Positions 16,018 to 24,172 are shown, numbered from the stretch's first letter. The stretch is 64,000 nt of DNA from Gottschalkia acidurici 9a (GCF_000299355.1 NC_018664.1:2092380-2156379), one strand, 5' to 3'. Notes: a model not told the origin generated them from the letters alone. Made by a program: numbers and translations.

Positions 16018-17112
16018 CTACTTTATACTTTTTAATCTATCTTGAATTTCTTTCATATATCCGTCTTTATTCTTAGCACCTACTACAAACTCTCCAATGA
16101 TATTACCTTCACTATCAACAAAGAACGTAGTTGGAACTCCTGAAACGTCTTGTAATATACCATTCATAAGCTTTTCATCTGGAATAATATTGGCAAACTT
16201 TACACCTTTTTTTGATACAATTTGTTTAGCTAGTTCTTCATTATCTGGATCCGGTGTATCTGAAACGATACCAAGGATATTAATATTCTCATCCTTAACT
16301 TCCTCATAAAGCTTTTGAAGATCAGGCATTTCTTTTATACATGGTCCACAATATGTAGCCCATATATTTACCATCGTAAGTTTACTATCTTTTAAAATAC
16401 TACTGTCTATTTTCTTACCATCTAGAGTTTTAGCATTAAATTCAAGTTTCTTATTTTCACTTAATTTTTCCTGTTCTGTTACTGGCTTAAATGTCTTAAT
16501 CAAGCTTTTAAATTCTTTAATTTCTCCATGTATTTCTTCATATTCTTTCTTAGACTTTTCTGATAAGCCATTAGTATCAAGAGTATCATTATATAGTAAG
16601 TAAAATTCAAGATTATCTTCTTTTCCCATTAAGTCTTTATTTTTATATTTTGCAAATAACTCTTTCTGAAGTTTACCCTCTTCTTTACCCTTATCTATAA
16701 CTGCTACAGTCCATAACTCTTTAAATTCCTTAGTTAAATCCATAATTTCATCTGCAGCTTTTTTGATTTTTTCTTTATCTGTTTCTGGAATTTTGTCTGC
16801 TTCTTCACTTAATTTTCGTGCTTTCTCCATAGTCTCATCAGGTATGAAACTAACTATCATTTGTCCTTCTATATTTTCTTCTGCTTGGGTTGCATATGCA
16901 TCTATATTTTGTGCTTTACTCTTCCACTTGCTAGGTACACTAAACTCAACTCCTATATCTTCAAATCTTCTTAATGTTTCATCTTGTACGGTTTCTGCTT
17001 TTTTAGTTTCACTTTTGGTTTGCTTTGAATTTTCTTCCTTAGATTTATCACACGCTACCATTGATATAGAAAGTACTCCCGCTATTAAGGTTATTAAGAT
17101 TTTTCTTTTCAT
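16018..17112 (-). CDS. TlpA-family thiol-disulfide lipoprotein
   Basis: This is a 364-residue lipoprotein with lipobox ending in Cys21 (SMVAC). A helical, charged domain of about 200 residues with no recognised family follows. The C-terminal redoxin domain (about 222-364) has the active site CGPC at 255-258 and the cis-proline loop GVPT at Pro327. TlpA/ResA-type proteins reduce disulfides or deliver reductant outside the membrane. It heads an operon with the CXXC microprotein and the polyferredoxin. The start has AAAGGAG. An operator array at 17366-17405 and a 12-codon mini-frame at 17247-17285 precede it. The unusual N-terminal extension may bind a partner or substrate. Confidence 0.88.
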   Translation of the reverse strand: MKRKILITLIAGVLSISMVACDKSKEENSKQTKSETKKAETVQDETLRRFEDIGVEFSVPSKWKSKAQNIDAYATQAEENIEGQMIVSFIPDETMEKARKLSEEADKIPETDKEKIKKAADEIMDLTKEFKELWTVAVIDKGKEEGKLQKELFAKYKNKDLMGKEDNLEFYLLYNDTLDTNGLSEKSKKEYEEIHGEIKEFKSLIKTFKPVTEQEKLSENKKLEFNAKTLDGKKIDSSILKDSKLTMVNIWATYCGPCIKEMPDLQKLYEEVKDENINILGIVSDTPDPDNEELAKQIVSKKGVKFANIIPDEKLMNGILQDVSGVPTTFFVDSEGNIIGEFVVGAKNKDGYMKEIQDRLKSIK

Positions 17113-17246
17113 ATTAACTCTCCTTTATTTTTATATTTTCATGCTTTAGCTATAATAATTGCTAATTTACTATTTTATAAATAAAGCTTATAAAGCTATA
17201 TAAACAACTTGGTTTATTCTAATTTTGATTTCAAAAAACTTATAAT

Positions 17247-17285
17247 TTATGGTCCTCCAATAAAAATATAATTTTTTCTATACAT
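17247..17285 (-). other. Possible 12-residue leader peptide
   Basis: ATG at 17285 follows AAAGGAG at ideal spacing and encodes MYRKNYIFIGGP before TAA. It lies between the operator/promoter region (17366-17405) and the TlpA-like gene, 134 bp before its start. I see no clear attenuator hairpin after it, so a regulatory role is open and it may be fortuitous. Confidence 0.3.
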
Positions 17286-17365
17286 TTTTATTTCTCCTTT
17301 CATAAATAGTTTCATGACAACAAATAGAGTTTATAGGAATTAAGGAGAATATTTGTATATATATC

Positions 17366-17405
17366 CTTATTGAATTCTTAAGAATTGCTTATGAGACGCT
17401 TAATA
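17366..17405. promoter_or_regulatory. Four-fold 11-bp direct-repeat operator upstream of the TlpA-like operon
   Basis: The plus-strand heptamers CTTATTG (17366), CTTAAGA (17377), CTTATGA (17388) and CTTAATA (17399) start exactly 11 bp apart, as in the arrays at 14783 and 18481. On the minus strand TATAAA lies 30 bases downstream. The array is directly after the stop of carboxypeptidase copy 2 and 254 bp from the TlpA-like start codon. Confidence 0.6.
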
Positions 17406-17408
17406 TTT

Positions 17409-18395
17409 TCAATAGTCACTACTATCAGAAATTTGGTTATACACAGTAAATGCATCTAGAATATTGAACTGCTCCGTTTGAGGACTTCCGTCTGCATTAG
17501 CAGTAACCAGAATATATTCCTTGCCATCTATATTTGCTAAACTAGCAAGGCATAACTTAGCCTCTTGTGTATAACCGGTTTTTCCACCTTCAATGGTTCC
17601 ATTATTCAGCTCATCTGTATCCATATGTTTGAACATTGTACTTTGTAAAGTAACTCCATCAGGTTGAAGATTAGTCCCCTGTGCTGTATGGCTTTTTGAT
17701 GTATATATTTCTCTAAATGTATCATCTTGTAATGCATATTCCAGCAGGATTGCAATATCACTTACAGTACTATAATGTCTTTCATTATGTAGTCCTGTAG
17801 AATTTGTAAAGTGAGTATTCTTCATTCCTAGCTCTTGAGCCTTTTCATTCATTAACCTAACATAATCTTTTTCTGAGTCTGAAATTTCGTTAGCTAATCC
17901 AATACAACTTTCTGCGCCAGAAGGCAGTAATACTCCGTAAATTAAATCAATTGCTTCTACACTTTCATTTGGTAAGAAACCTGCCATAGAAGCACCTTGT
18001 GTGTATAGTTCATCAAACATATCTTTCTCTAGATGAATCTTTTGATTTAGATTAGGTAGATTTTCAATTGCTACTATAGCTGTCATAATTTTTGTAAGAG
18101 ATGCAGGATAAACTCTTTCATCACCTGATTTATCCAATAATATTTCATTATCATCTAAAGAAATAAGAATGGCGTTTGAACTATGTATATCATAAGCTAC
18201 ATCCTGATTAATTTTATCGTAAGACCTTACTTTTTGTTTTTCTTCAGTTATTTCTGTTTCAAGGTTATTTTTATTTGTTGAGTGATTTAACATAAATAAA
18301 GCCGCTATACATATTGTAAAAAATATACATATCATTAGAAGAGTAAGCTTTATCTTGCTCTTTTTCTCATTGTGTCTTTGTCTACGTGATCTCAT
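17409..18395 (-). CDS. D-alanyl-D-alanine carboxypeptidase (peptidase S11), copy 2
   Basis: This is a 328-residue paralogue of the gene at 13773-14696 with a longer linker after the N-terminal membrane segment (about 16-36). The catalytic motifs are SLTK (Ser99, Lys102), Ser159-Gly-Ala in place of SxN, and KTG at 272-274. It removes terminal D-Ala from cell-wall stem peptides outside the membrane and so lowers the D-Ala-D-Ala target of glycopeptides and the donor for cross-linking. The start has AGGAGG. It follows the histidine kinase gene but is separated by a terminator and has its own operator array (18481-18520), so it is probably a target of that system rather than a simple operon member. 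The layout is like C. difficile dacJRS. Confidence 0.92.
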   Translation of the reverse strand: MRSRRQRHNEKKSKIKLTLLMICIFFTICIAALFMLNHSTNKNNLETEITEEKQKVRSYDKINQDVAYDIHSSNAILISLDDNEILLDKSGDERVYPASLTKIMTAIVAIENLPNLNQKIHLEKDMFDELYTQGASMAGFLPNESVEAIDLIYGVLLPSGAESCIGLANEISDSEKDYVRLMNEKAQELGMKNTHFTNSTGLHNERHYSTVSDIAILLEYALQDDTFREIYTSKSHTAQGTNLQPDGVTLQSTMFKHMDTDELNNGTIEGGKTGYTQEAKLCLASLANIDGKEYILVTANADGSPQTEQFNILDAFTVYNQISDSSDY

Positions 18396-18480
18396 TTTAA
18401 TATTCCTCCTAAGTGCAAATTACAATATTGTCTTACAATACAATTCTAATAAAAGTAAATATTTTATGTATAAACAATCA

Positions 18481-18520
18481 CTTATAGACTACTTAAGATT
18501 CTCTTAAGAACCGATTAATG
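18481..18520. promoter_or_regulatory. Four-fold 11-bp direct-repeat operator upstream of carboxypeptidase copy 2
   Basis: Plus-strand heptamers CTTATAG (18481), CTTAAGA (18492) and CTTAAGA (18503), plus a weaker ATTAATG (18514), are spaced 11 bp apart. Downstream on the minus strand TTGTTT, 18 bases and TTTATT form the promoter, aligned base for base with that of copy 1. The distance to the start codon (86 bp) equals that of copy 1 (87 bp). Confidence 0.65.
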
Positions 18521-18547
18521 TTTTCATGACTTTTTAACCCAATAAAA

Positions 18548-18591
18548 AACACCATTCTCTATGATTTTTCATATCATAGTAGAATGGTGTT
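18548..18591 (-). terminator. Terminator after the histidine kinase gene
   Basis: AACACCATTCT (18548-18558) pairs with AGAATGGTGTT (18581-18591), with further pairing CTATGAT/ATCATAG inside. A T-run follows on the minus strand. It starts three bases past the kinase stop codon. Confidence 0.85.
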
Positions 18592-18593
18592 CA

Positions 18594-19730
18594 TTAGTTA
18601 TTGATTACTCCCGGTATTTTTATATAGAATGTAGTATAGTCGTCATTGCTCTCCGCATAAATTTCACCTTCATGTAGAGTTATAATTTCTTTAGCAATAG
18701 CAAGGCCTAAACCAGCATTACCAGTTTCTGTTCCTCTAGATTCATCTATCCTATAAAACTTTTCAAATATGCTGTTCAATTTTTGCTGTGGAATACTTTT
18801 TCCATAATTTTTAAAAGTTATAATGGCATTCTGCGATTGTTTCTTCACATCTATTGTAACTTCACTATTTTCATAACCATATGCAATTGCATTTTTAAAT
18901 ACATTATTAAATACTCTTGCTAGTTTATCTGGATCACCACAAAGCATAATATTATCTTCTGCATTTACTATAACTTCTTGCTTTTTTTCAGAAAGCATTG
19001 GATAAAATTCATCAGCCATTTGAAACAGCATATAAGATAAATTAAAATCTTTTTTCTCTAATACAATGGCTTGAAGATTATATCTAGTAATTTCAAAAAA
19101 TTCATTAATAAGTTTTTCAAGTCTACTTGCCTTTTCTAAAGTAATTTCCATGTACTTTGCTCTTTGTTCAATAGGCATATCGGGTATCTCTGACATTAAA
19201 TCCAAATATCCAATAACTGAAGTAAGAGGAGTTTTTATATCATGTGCTAAATAAACAACTAAATCATTCTTTCTTTGCTCTGCCTGTTTAGCATCTCTTT
19301 CTCTCTTTTCTAAAATATGCTTACACATATTTAACTTAGTTTCCATAGAGCTCATCTCTGGTGATAATTCAATATCTCCGTCTGAACCACTCACTAAAAT
19401 ATCCATTCCCCTGTCTATCTCATCAAAGTATTTTGTCACCCAAGAGATAGCAAATCTAAATATAATTAAGAAAAAAACAACGCATGACCCCAACATAATT
19501 TCATTTATATTATTACGAAATACATATTGATGAATAATCACTGCATCTGAGTCAGATAAATAAAATGTATCCTTTAAAAAATTTACAATCCAATTTCCAA
19601 AATGACCTCTTAATCCTATACTTAATAATATTAAAAATCCAACACTTGCTAAGATAAGCATTAATACTTTAAAGGATATTTTCCGTTTAAATGCTAAGTA
19701 GTCATTTTTTCTTGTTCTTTTAGCCTTCAA
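18594..19730 (-). CDS. VanS/DacS-like sensor histidine kinase
   Basis: From the TTG at 19730 this is a 378-residue membrane kinase. Two membrane segments (about 21-40 and 79-96) flank a short extracellular loop of about 38 residues. A linker, the phosphoacceptor His163 in LAHDIKTPLT, the N box (FNNVFKNAIAYGYE) and the G box GNAGLGLAIAKEI follow. The frame is open further upstream, but a start inside the regulator gene would lack a ribosome site. At TTG 19730 the two genes overlap by 11 bases and GGGGAG lies about 12 bases upstream, so the start is likely but not certain. A small sensor loop is typical of VanS-type kinases, which sense envelope stress. Confidence 0.88.
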   Translation of the reverse strand: MKAKRTRKNDYLAFKRKISFKVLMLILASVGFLILLSIGLRGHFGNWIVNFLKDTFYLSDSDAVIIHQYVFRNNINEIMLGSCVVFFLIIFRFAISWVTKYFDEIDRGMDILVSGSDGDIELSPEMSSMETKLNMCKHILEKRERDAKQAEQRKNDLVVYLAHDIKTPLTSVIGYLDLMSEIPDMPIEQRAKYMEITLEKASRLEKLINEFFEITRYNLQAIVLEKKDFNLSYMLFQMADEFYPMLSEKKQEVIVNAEDNIMLCGDPDKLARVFNNVFKNAIAYGYENSEVTIDVKKQSQNAIITFKNYGKSIPQQKLNSIFEKFYRIDESRGTETGNAGLGLAIAKEIITLHEGEIYAESNDDYTTFYIKIPGVINN

Positions 19731-20418
19731 TTTTATAACCAACTCCCCATACAGTTTTGATATATTTAGGATTCTCAGCAGAATCATTCATTTTTTCTCT
19801 TAGATGCCTAATATGAACCATAATAGTGTTATTATTGTTAGTAAAGTATTTCTCTCCCCAAACTTTCCTAAACAATTCATCAGAGCTTACAACTTGTCCT
19901 TTATTTTCACATAATACCCATAGAATTGAAAACTCTGTCGGAGTTAAGGATAATGATTTTTCATTTAAGAAGCATTCATGAGTATCTTTATCTACTATTA
20001 ATCCTCCTATAGAAATTATATTTTCTTTTTGAGATTTATTTAATTGATTATACTTTGTAAATCTTCTTAACTGTGCCTTTACCCTTGCTACTAATTCTAG
20101 TGGTCTAAATGGCTTTGTAATATAATCATCTGCACCTAGTGTCAATCCTGTAATCTTGTCTAACTCTTCATCTTTTGCAGTTAACATTATAATTGGAAAG
20201 TTGTAAGAAGCTCTTATTTTTTGGCATATTGAAAATCCATCTATATCTGGAAGCATGATGTCTAAAATAGCCATATCTAACTGTTCATTTTCTATAACTT
20301 TTATCGCCTCTGCTCCTGTATAGCACTTAAATACTATAAAGTTCTCATTTTTTAAGTATAATTCAATTAAGTTAGCTATTTCTTTTTCATCTTCAACTAC
20401 TAATATTTTAGCAGTCAT
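19720..20418 (-). CDS. VanR/DacR-like OmpR-family response regulator
   Basis: This is a 232-residue regulator. The receiver domain has the acidic pair Glu9/Asp10, the phosphoacceptor Asp53 (ILDIMLPD) and Lys102 (DDYITKPF). The C-terminal winged helix (about 130-230) ends in YIKTVWGVGYKIEG, as in OmpR/PhoB proteins. It is the first gene of the pair with the histidine kinase. OmpR-family proteins bind direct repeats with a spacing of 10-11 bp, which matches the CTTA arrays at 14783, 17366 and 18481. I saw no such array upstream of its own start. Close relatives are VanR and C. difficile DacR. Confidence 0.92.
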   Translation of the reverse strand: MTAKILVVEDEKEIANLIELYLKNENFIVFKCYTGAEAIKVIENEQLDMAILDIMLPDIDGFSICQKIRASYNFPIIMLTAKDEELDKITGLTLGADDYITKPFRPLELVARVKAQLRRFTKYNQLNKSQKENIISIGGLIVDKDTHECFLNEKSLSLTPTEFSILWVLCENKGQVVSSDELFRKVWGEKYFTNNNNTIMVHIRHLREKMNDSAENPKYIKTVWGVGYKIEG

Positions 20419-20649
20419 ATATACACCTTCTTTTTATTGTATTTTATATCCTTAAAATTCTTAGATTTATTTACTGTATTAATTTTATAACTTTCTCTAA
20501 ATCTGTATTGTTTTTTCCTAAGATATTATTTTATATTATCATAGCAATTTAAGCAATTCATTCAGTCAATATATTTACTATTATTGACTTACTTATTTGA
20601 TCTATTATGTTAATTATTTACTTGTATTAAGTTATAAAGAATCAAAATA

Positions 20650-20715
20650 GATCAGATAGTTTAAATCTATCTGATCTTATAAAGAAAAAACAGGGTAACT
20701 TAAATTCTCCCTGTT
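20650..20715 (-). terminator. Two tandem hairpins downstream of mntP
   Basis: AACAGGG/CCCTGTT (20689-20695 and 20709-20715) is followed by TTTTTTCTTT on the minus strand, a standard terminator. Just beyond, GATCAGATAG/CTATCTGATC (20650-20659 and 20667-20676) is a perfect second stem. They lie about 195-260 bp past mntP. The rest of the 490-bp gap 20419-20908 shows nothing I can name. Confidence 0.65.
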
Positions 20716-20908
20716 AGTTATTTTATCTAAGGTTAGTTCATCCTTTTTTTTATTAATTATAGACTTACTTTATATCTTTTACTTAAATTATGAAAATTAA
20801 GAATTATTCATTATATTTTGCTATTCTAGTATTTTTTCGTTTCTTATTTTTTAATATTAGTTTTGATTTATTTCTTACTACAGATTTCAAAATAATATTT
20901 TCTTCTGT

Positions 20909-21493
20909 CTAAGATCCTACTATTCCTAGATGCTCAAATAAAATTTTAGTACCCATAAATATTAGAATTAGTCCACCTATAAGTTCCGCCTTCGTCTTAA
21001 ATTTATTTCCAAATGTATTTCCTATCCTAACACCAAACATTGATAATACAAAAGTAACAATTCCTATAAGCAAAACTGCCGTAGTAATGTTTACATTAAG
21101 AAATGCTAAGGTAACTCCTACCGCTAGGGCATCAATACTTGTTGCAACTGCTAACACGGACATGCTTTTAAAACTAAGAGAGTCACCTATACTCTTAGAG
21201 TCATCTTCAATTCCACATTCGCAACCTCTTGATTCACGAATCATTTTTAAACCAATAAATAAAAGCAATATAAATGCTATCCAGTGGTCAATAGATGTAA
21301 TTTTGTTTTGAAACCTCACTCCAAGAAAATATCCTATTAAAGGCATTCCTGCTTGAAATGCTCCAAAATACAGCCCAACTATTCCAGCCTTTTTAACATT
21401 AATCTTTTTTATAGACAATCCTTTACAAATGGCTACTGCAAATGCATCCATTGATAACCCAACTGCTATAATAAACAGTTCAAGTAAACTCAT
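20909..21493 (-). CDS. mntP: Manganese efflux pump MntP
   Basis: This is a 194-residue membrane protein with six predicted helices. The two family signature repeats [13 protein letters not shown] (near residue 16) and [13 protein letters not shown] carry the acidic residues that bind Mn(II). The length fits MntP (188-195). It exports excess manganese. The start has AAAGGAG. Many mntP genes are preceded by a yybP-ykoY manganese riboswitch. I could not recognise one here; the upstream 190 bp instead hold a 16-codon mini-frame and a GC-richer patch. Confidence 0.93.
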   Translation of the reverse strand: MSLLELFIIAVGLSMDAFAVAICKGLSIKKINVKKAGIVGLYFGAFQAGMPLIGYFLGVRFQNKITSIDHWIAFILLLFIGLKMIRESRGCECGIEDDSKSIGDSLSFKSMSVLAVATSIDALAVGVTLAFLNVNITTAVLLIGIVTFVLSMFGVRIGNTFGNKFKTKAELIGGLILIFMGTKILFEHLGIVGS

Positions 21494-21601
21494 ATTTCTT
21501 TCTCCTTTATCCTTTTAGTTTTTAATATAAAAAAAGATTCATTCTCTCTATAAACGCAACACATTCAACGTTCCTTGGGAATACAAAAATGCCAATTGAG
21601 C

Positions 21602-21652
21602 CTAATACCCCCTTGGTGTCAAAGTCTGAATATTATATTTCTCTTTATTCAT
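21602..21652 (-). other. Mini open frame with strong ribosome site between APH-like gene and mntP
   Basis: ATG at 21652 follows GGAGG seven bases upstream and encodes MNKEKYNIQTLTPRGY, ending in TAG. After the TAG the same frame stays open for 17 more codons. GGGGGTAT at the end of the frame can pair with GTATTCCC about 21 bases further on. It may be a leader peptide with a folded leader RNA, or the remnant of an acquired gene. I do not recognise it. Confidence 0.35.
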
Positions 21653-21682
21653 TATGTTACCTCCATTGGAAACCATCCATAA

Positions 21683-22648
21683 TTACAATACAAACTTAGA
21701 ATTAAAAAATTCTGTATCTTTCAATGCCATCTGAAGTCCCTCAATACTATCATTCTTGGCATCTTCATCCTGTCTGTCAAACAAAAGTTGCTCCAGCCAT
21801 TCCCATATATCCTCTAAATTCCGACGAATTTGATAAAATCTCAAGGCTTCTTGATTTAGAGTGAAATCTTTATGAGTTTTTCGATAGGCATCCATAAATT
21901 GAGAGTAATAGGTTTTATCCGTGAAAAACATAATATCCGCCTCTGGAGGAGCCAGCTTTAATCCTTCCCAATCAATAAGTATCAATTGTCCCTTGGACTC
22001 CATTAGATTCCAGTTATGAAGGTCTGTATGGCAGAGTACCCGTTTAATATTACTGTTTTTTAAATTTTTTTGCAACTTTAATAAAGTATCTATCAAAATA
22101 TTGATGGAAGAAATATAAGGCTGTAACAGTAGTTTGACTGTGGCTGGAAGGAGACCAGCTTTTTCTAAGAGTATTTTATTAAGCTCTCTAATAAAAGGAA
22201 CTTCGAAACTTTCAACAATATCCTCTGTATGAATAGGAATCTCCTTTCCGTACTTGTGAAGGGATGCGACTAATCCTCCAAGCTGTTCTACCTGCTTTGG
22301 TGTTAAAGTTTTTTCCCCTACTGTTTCACCATCTATAAACTCATAGAGAAGATAGATAGCGTTCTTATCTTCACACTTATATGTTCCATCCCTTGTTAAC
22401 AGAGGAACTGGCAGCTTTCCTTTTAAATCAGAGTACTGTATGAGCCACTGCGTAATTGGAATATATTGATCTATCAAAGCTGTATACTTTTGCGTTGAAG
22501 CTCTGGATTTCTCATACTTCTTTAAAAAATAGGTGTGTGTACAATCTTCAATACGGTACGCCAGTGCCGACCATCCTCCCTTTTGAGAAGCAATGGTATT
22601 GACCTCTATATCATAATATTTATTTATAATATGTTTGATATGACTCAT
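21683..22648 (-). CDS. APH(9)-like (spectinomycin-type) phosphotransferase
   Basis: This is a 321-residue protein-kinase-fold phosphotransferase. The Brenner motif is CHTDLHNWNLM with catalytic Asp209, and the metal-binding LIDWE has Asp226. It resembles APH(9) in layout: an early GGWSALAYRI glycine loop, LAPPEADIMFF after the DFG-like motif, and a C-terminal FYQIRRNLEDIWEWLEQLL. APH(9) phosphorylates spectinomycin, but this is a distant relative and other hydroxylated substrates are possible. The start has AAAGGAG. By eye its codons are richer in G/C than neighbouring genes, suggesting horizontal transfer. Confidence 0.8.
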   Translation of the reverse strand: MSHIKHIINKYYDIEVNTIASQKGGWSALAYRIEDCTHTYFLKKYEKSRASTQKYTALIDQYIPITQWLIQYSDLKGKLPVPLLTRDGTYKCEDKNAIYLLYEFIDGETVGEKTLTPKQVEQLGGLVASLHKYGKEIPIHTEDIVESFEVPFIRELNKILLEKAGLLPATVKLLLQPYISSINILIDTLLKLQKNLKNSNIKRVLCHTDLHNWNLMESKGQLILIDWEGLKLAPPEADIMFFTDKTYYSQFMDAYRKTHKDFTLNQEALRFYQIRRNLEDIWEWLEQLLFDRQDEDAKNDSIEGLQMALKDTEFFNSKFVL

Positions 22649-22804
22649 ATCACATCTCCTTTAGAATATTTAATATCATCTTGAAGATTCTCTCATTTCT
22701 TGATATATTGCGATGAAAGGGAACTTTTCCTCTATAAAATTTGCGTTCTTAGGATGTCATCTATAAAAACGAACAAAACTTCAACATCTTATGATTAAAT
22801 CGTC

Positions 22805-24172
22805 TTATTTTCCCACTTGTCCACTATTCACCAACAAAACTACACATTCAACATGCATACTCCCAGCAAAAACATCTACTGGTTGAACTTCTTTAACTAA
22901 AAATCCTTTATTACTTAAATAGTTAAGGTCTCTAGCAAGTGTAGAAGGATTACAAGAGACATAAACTACTCTTTCTGGTTTCATTGACACTATAGTGTCT
23001 AGTACTTCTTTTTCACATCCTTTTCTTGGTGGATCTAGTACTATTACATCTGCTTTTATTCCCTCTTTATAGAGTTCAGGTAGTACTGTTTCTGCTGTTC
23101 CTTCATAAAATTCTACATTTTCTATACCGTTTAGTTCTGCATTTTCTTTAGCATCTTCTATAGCTTCACTTATTACTTCTATACCATAGACTTTTTTAGC
23201 TTTTTGGGCAAGAAACAATGATATTGTACCTATACCACAATATATATCATACACAGTTTCTTTTCCTTTTAAATCTGCATATTCTAGCGCCTTCTTATAT
23301 AGTATTTCAGTTTGAATAGAATTTATTTGAAAGAATGATTGTGGAGAAATATTAAACTTTAACGCTCCTATATAGTCTATTATTTTTTCATCACCATATA
23401 ACACTTTATTTTTATCTCCGAGTACTAAGTTGGTCTTATTTTTATTTATGTTCTGAACTATACTTTTTACACTTGGAATTTCTTTTTTTAACATATCTAT
23501 AAGTTCTTCATAATAAGGTAATCTTTTAGTATTAGTTACTATTATAATCATAGTATCCTTAGTTTTAAAAGATACTTTAGTTATTACATGTCTTATATTT
23601 CCTTCTGCGGTCTTCCTATTATATCCAGATACATTGAATTTCTTCATAAACTCTCTTACTATATTTATAGCTTTCTCACTCAGTTCATGTTGTATTATAC
23701 ACTCATCTGTATCTACTATATTATGACTTTCCTTTTTATAAAATCCTATATGATTTTCATCTACTGGAACTTGAACCTTGTTTCTATATCTTAATGGGTC
23801 TTCCATTCCTATAATGTTATGAACTATTACGTTTTTTAGTTTTCCTATTTTCTCTATATCATTAATTACTTTATTTGTCTTTAATTCTAATTGTTTTTCA
23901 TACTTTAAATCTCTGAGTTGACATCCACCACAATTTTCTGATACTTTGCATAATGAATCGACCCTATAGACTGATGGTTTTACTATTTCTAATACTTTTC
24001 CTAAAGCAAATCTTTTTTTCATTTCACTTATTTTTATCTTTACTATATCTCCTATAGTTCCACCGTCTATAAATACAGTTAATCCATTTATTTTAGCTAC
24101 ACCTTTTCCTTCATGTGTTATATCTATGATTTCTCCATCTAATATAGTTCCTCTTTTTATTATTTCACTCAT
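22805..24172 (-). CDS. rlmD: 23S rRNA (uracil-5-)-methyltransferase, RlmD/TrmA family
   Basis: This is a 455-residue enzyme that makes 5-methyluridine in RNA using SAM. An N-terminal TRAM domain (about 5-60) is followed by the iron-sulfur cysteines CKVSENCGGCQL with a fourth Cys in DTDECI. The Rossmann-type methyltransferase domain has VYDIYCGIGTISLFL. The catalytic cysteine is in VSCNPSTLARDL, and DPPRKGCEKEV precedes it. Clostridia often have two or more paralogues, so the exact uridine (1939 or 747) is not certain. The start has GAGAGAGG. Confidence 0.9.
   Translation of the reverse strand: MSEIIKRGTILDGEIIDITHEGKGVAKINGLTVFIDGGTIGDIVKIKISEMKKRFALGKVLEIVKPSVYRVDSLCKVSENCGGCQLRDLKYEKQLELKTNKVINDIEKIGKLKNVIVHNIIGMEDPLRYRNKVQVPVDENHIGFYKKESHNIVDTDECIIQHELSEKAINIVREFMKKFNVSGYNRKTAEGNIRHVITKVSFKTKDTMIIIVTNTKRLPYYEELIDMLKKEIPSVKSIVQNINKNKTNLVLGDKNKVLYGDEKIIDYIGALKFNISPQSFFQINSIQTEILYKKALEYADLKGKETVYDIYCGIGTISLFLAQKAKKVYGIEVISEAIEDAKENAELNGIENVEFYEGTAETVLPELYKEGIKADVIVLDPPRKGCEKEVLDTIVSMKPERVVYVSCNPSTLARDLNYLSNKGFLVKEVQPVDVFAGSMHVECVVLLVNSGQVGK

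Noticed and set aside
19731-19787. Longer N-terminus for the histidine kinase
   Set aside because: It would start inside the response regulator gene, without a ribosome site, and adds residues not seen in VanS-type kinases.
13041-20418. A full vancomycin-resistance (van) operon
   Set aside because: VanZ-, VanR- and VanS-like genes and D,D-carboxypeptidases are present, but no D-Ala-D-Lac or D-Ser ligase, VanH or VanX; the enzymes are S11 type, not VanY/VanX metallopeptidases.
20800-20908. In-frame open stretch of about 35 codons after the mntP stop codon, as if read through
   Set aside because: The residues are low-complexity Lys/Asn/Ile-rich, as expected from AT-rich non-coding DNA, and the length is not remarkable.
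21494-21682. Possible yybP-ykoY manganese riboswitch upstream of mntP
   Set aside because: The expected conserved core elements are not recognisable; a mini-frame with a strong ribosome site occupies the region instead.
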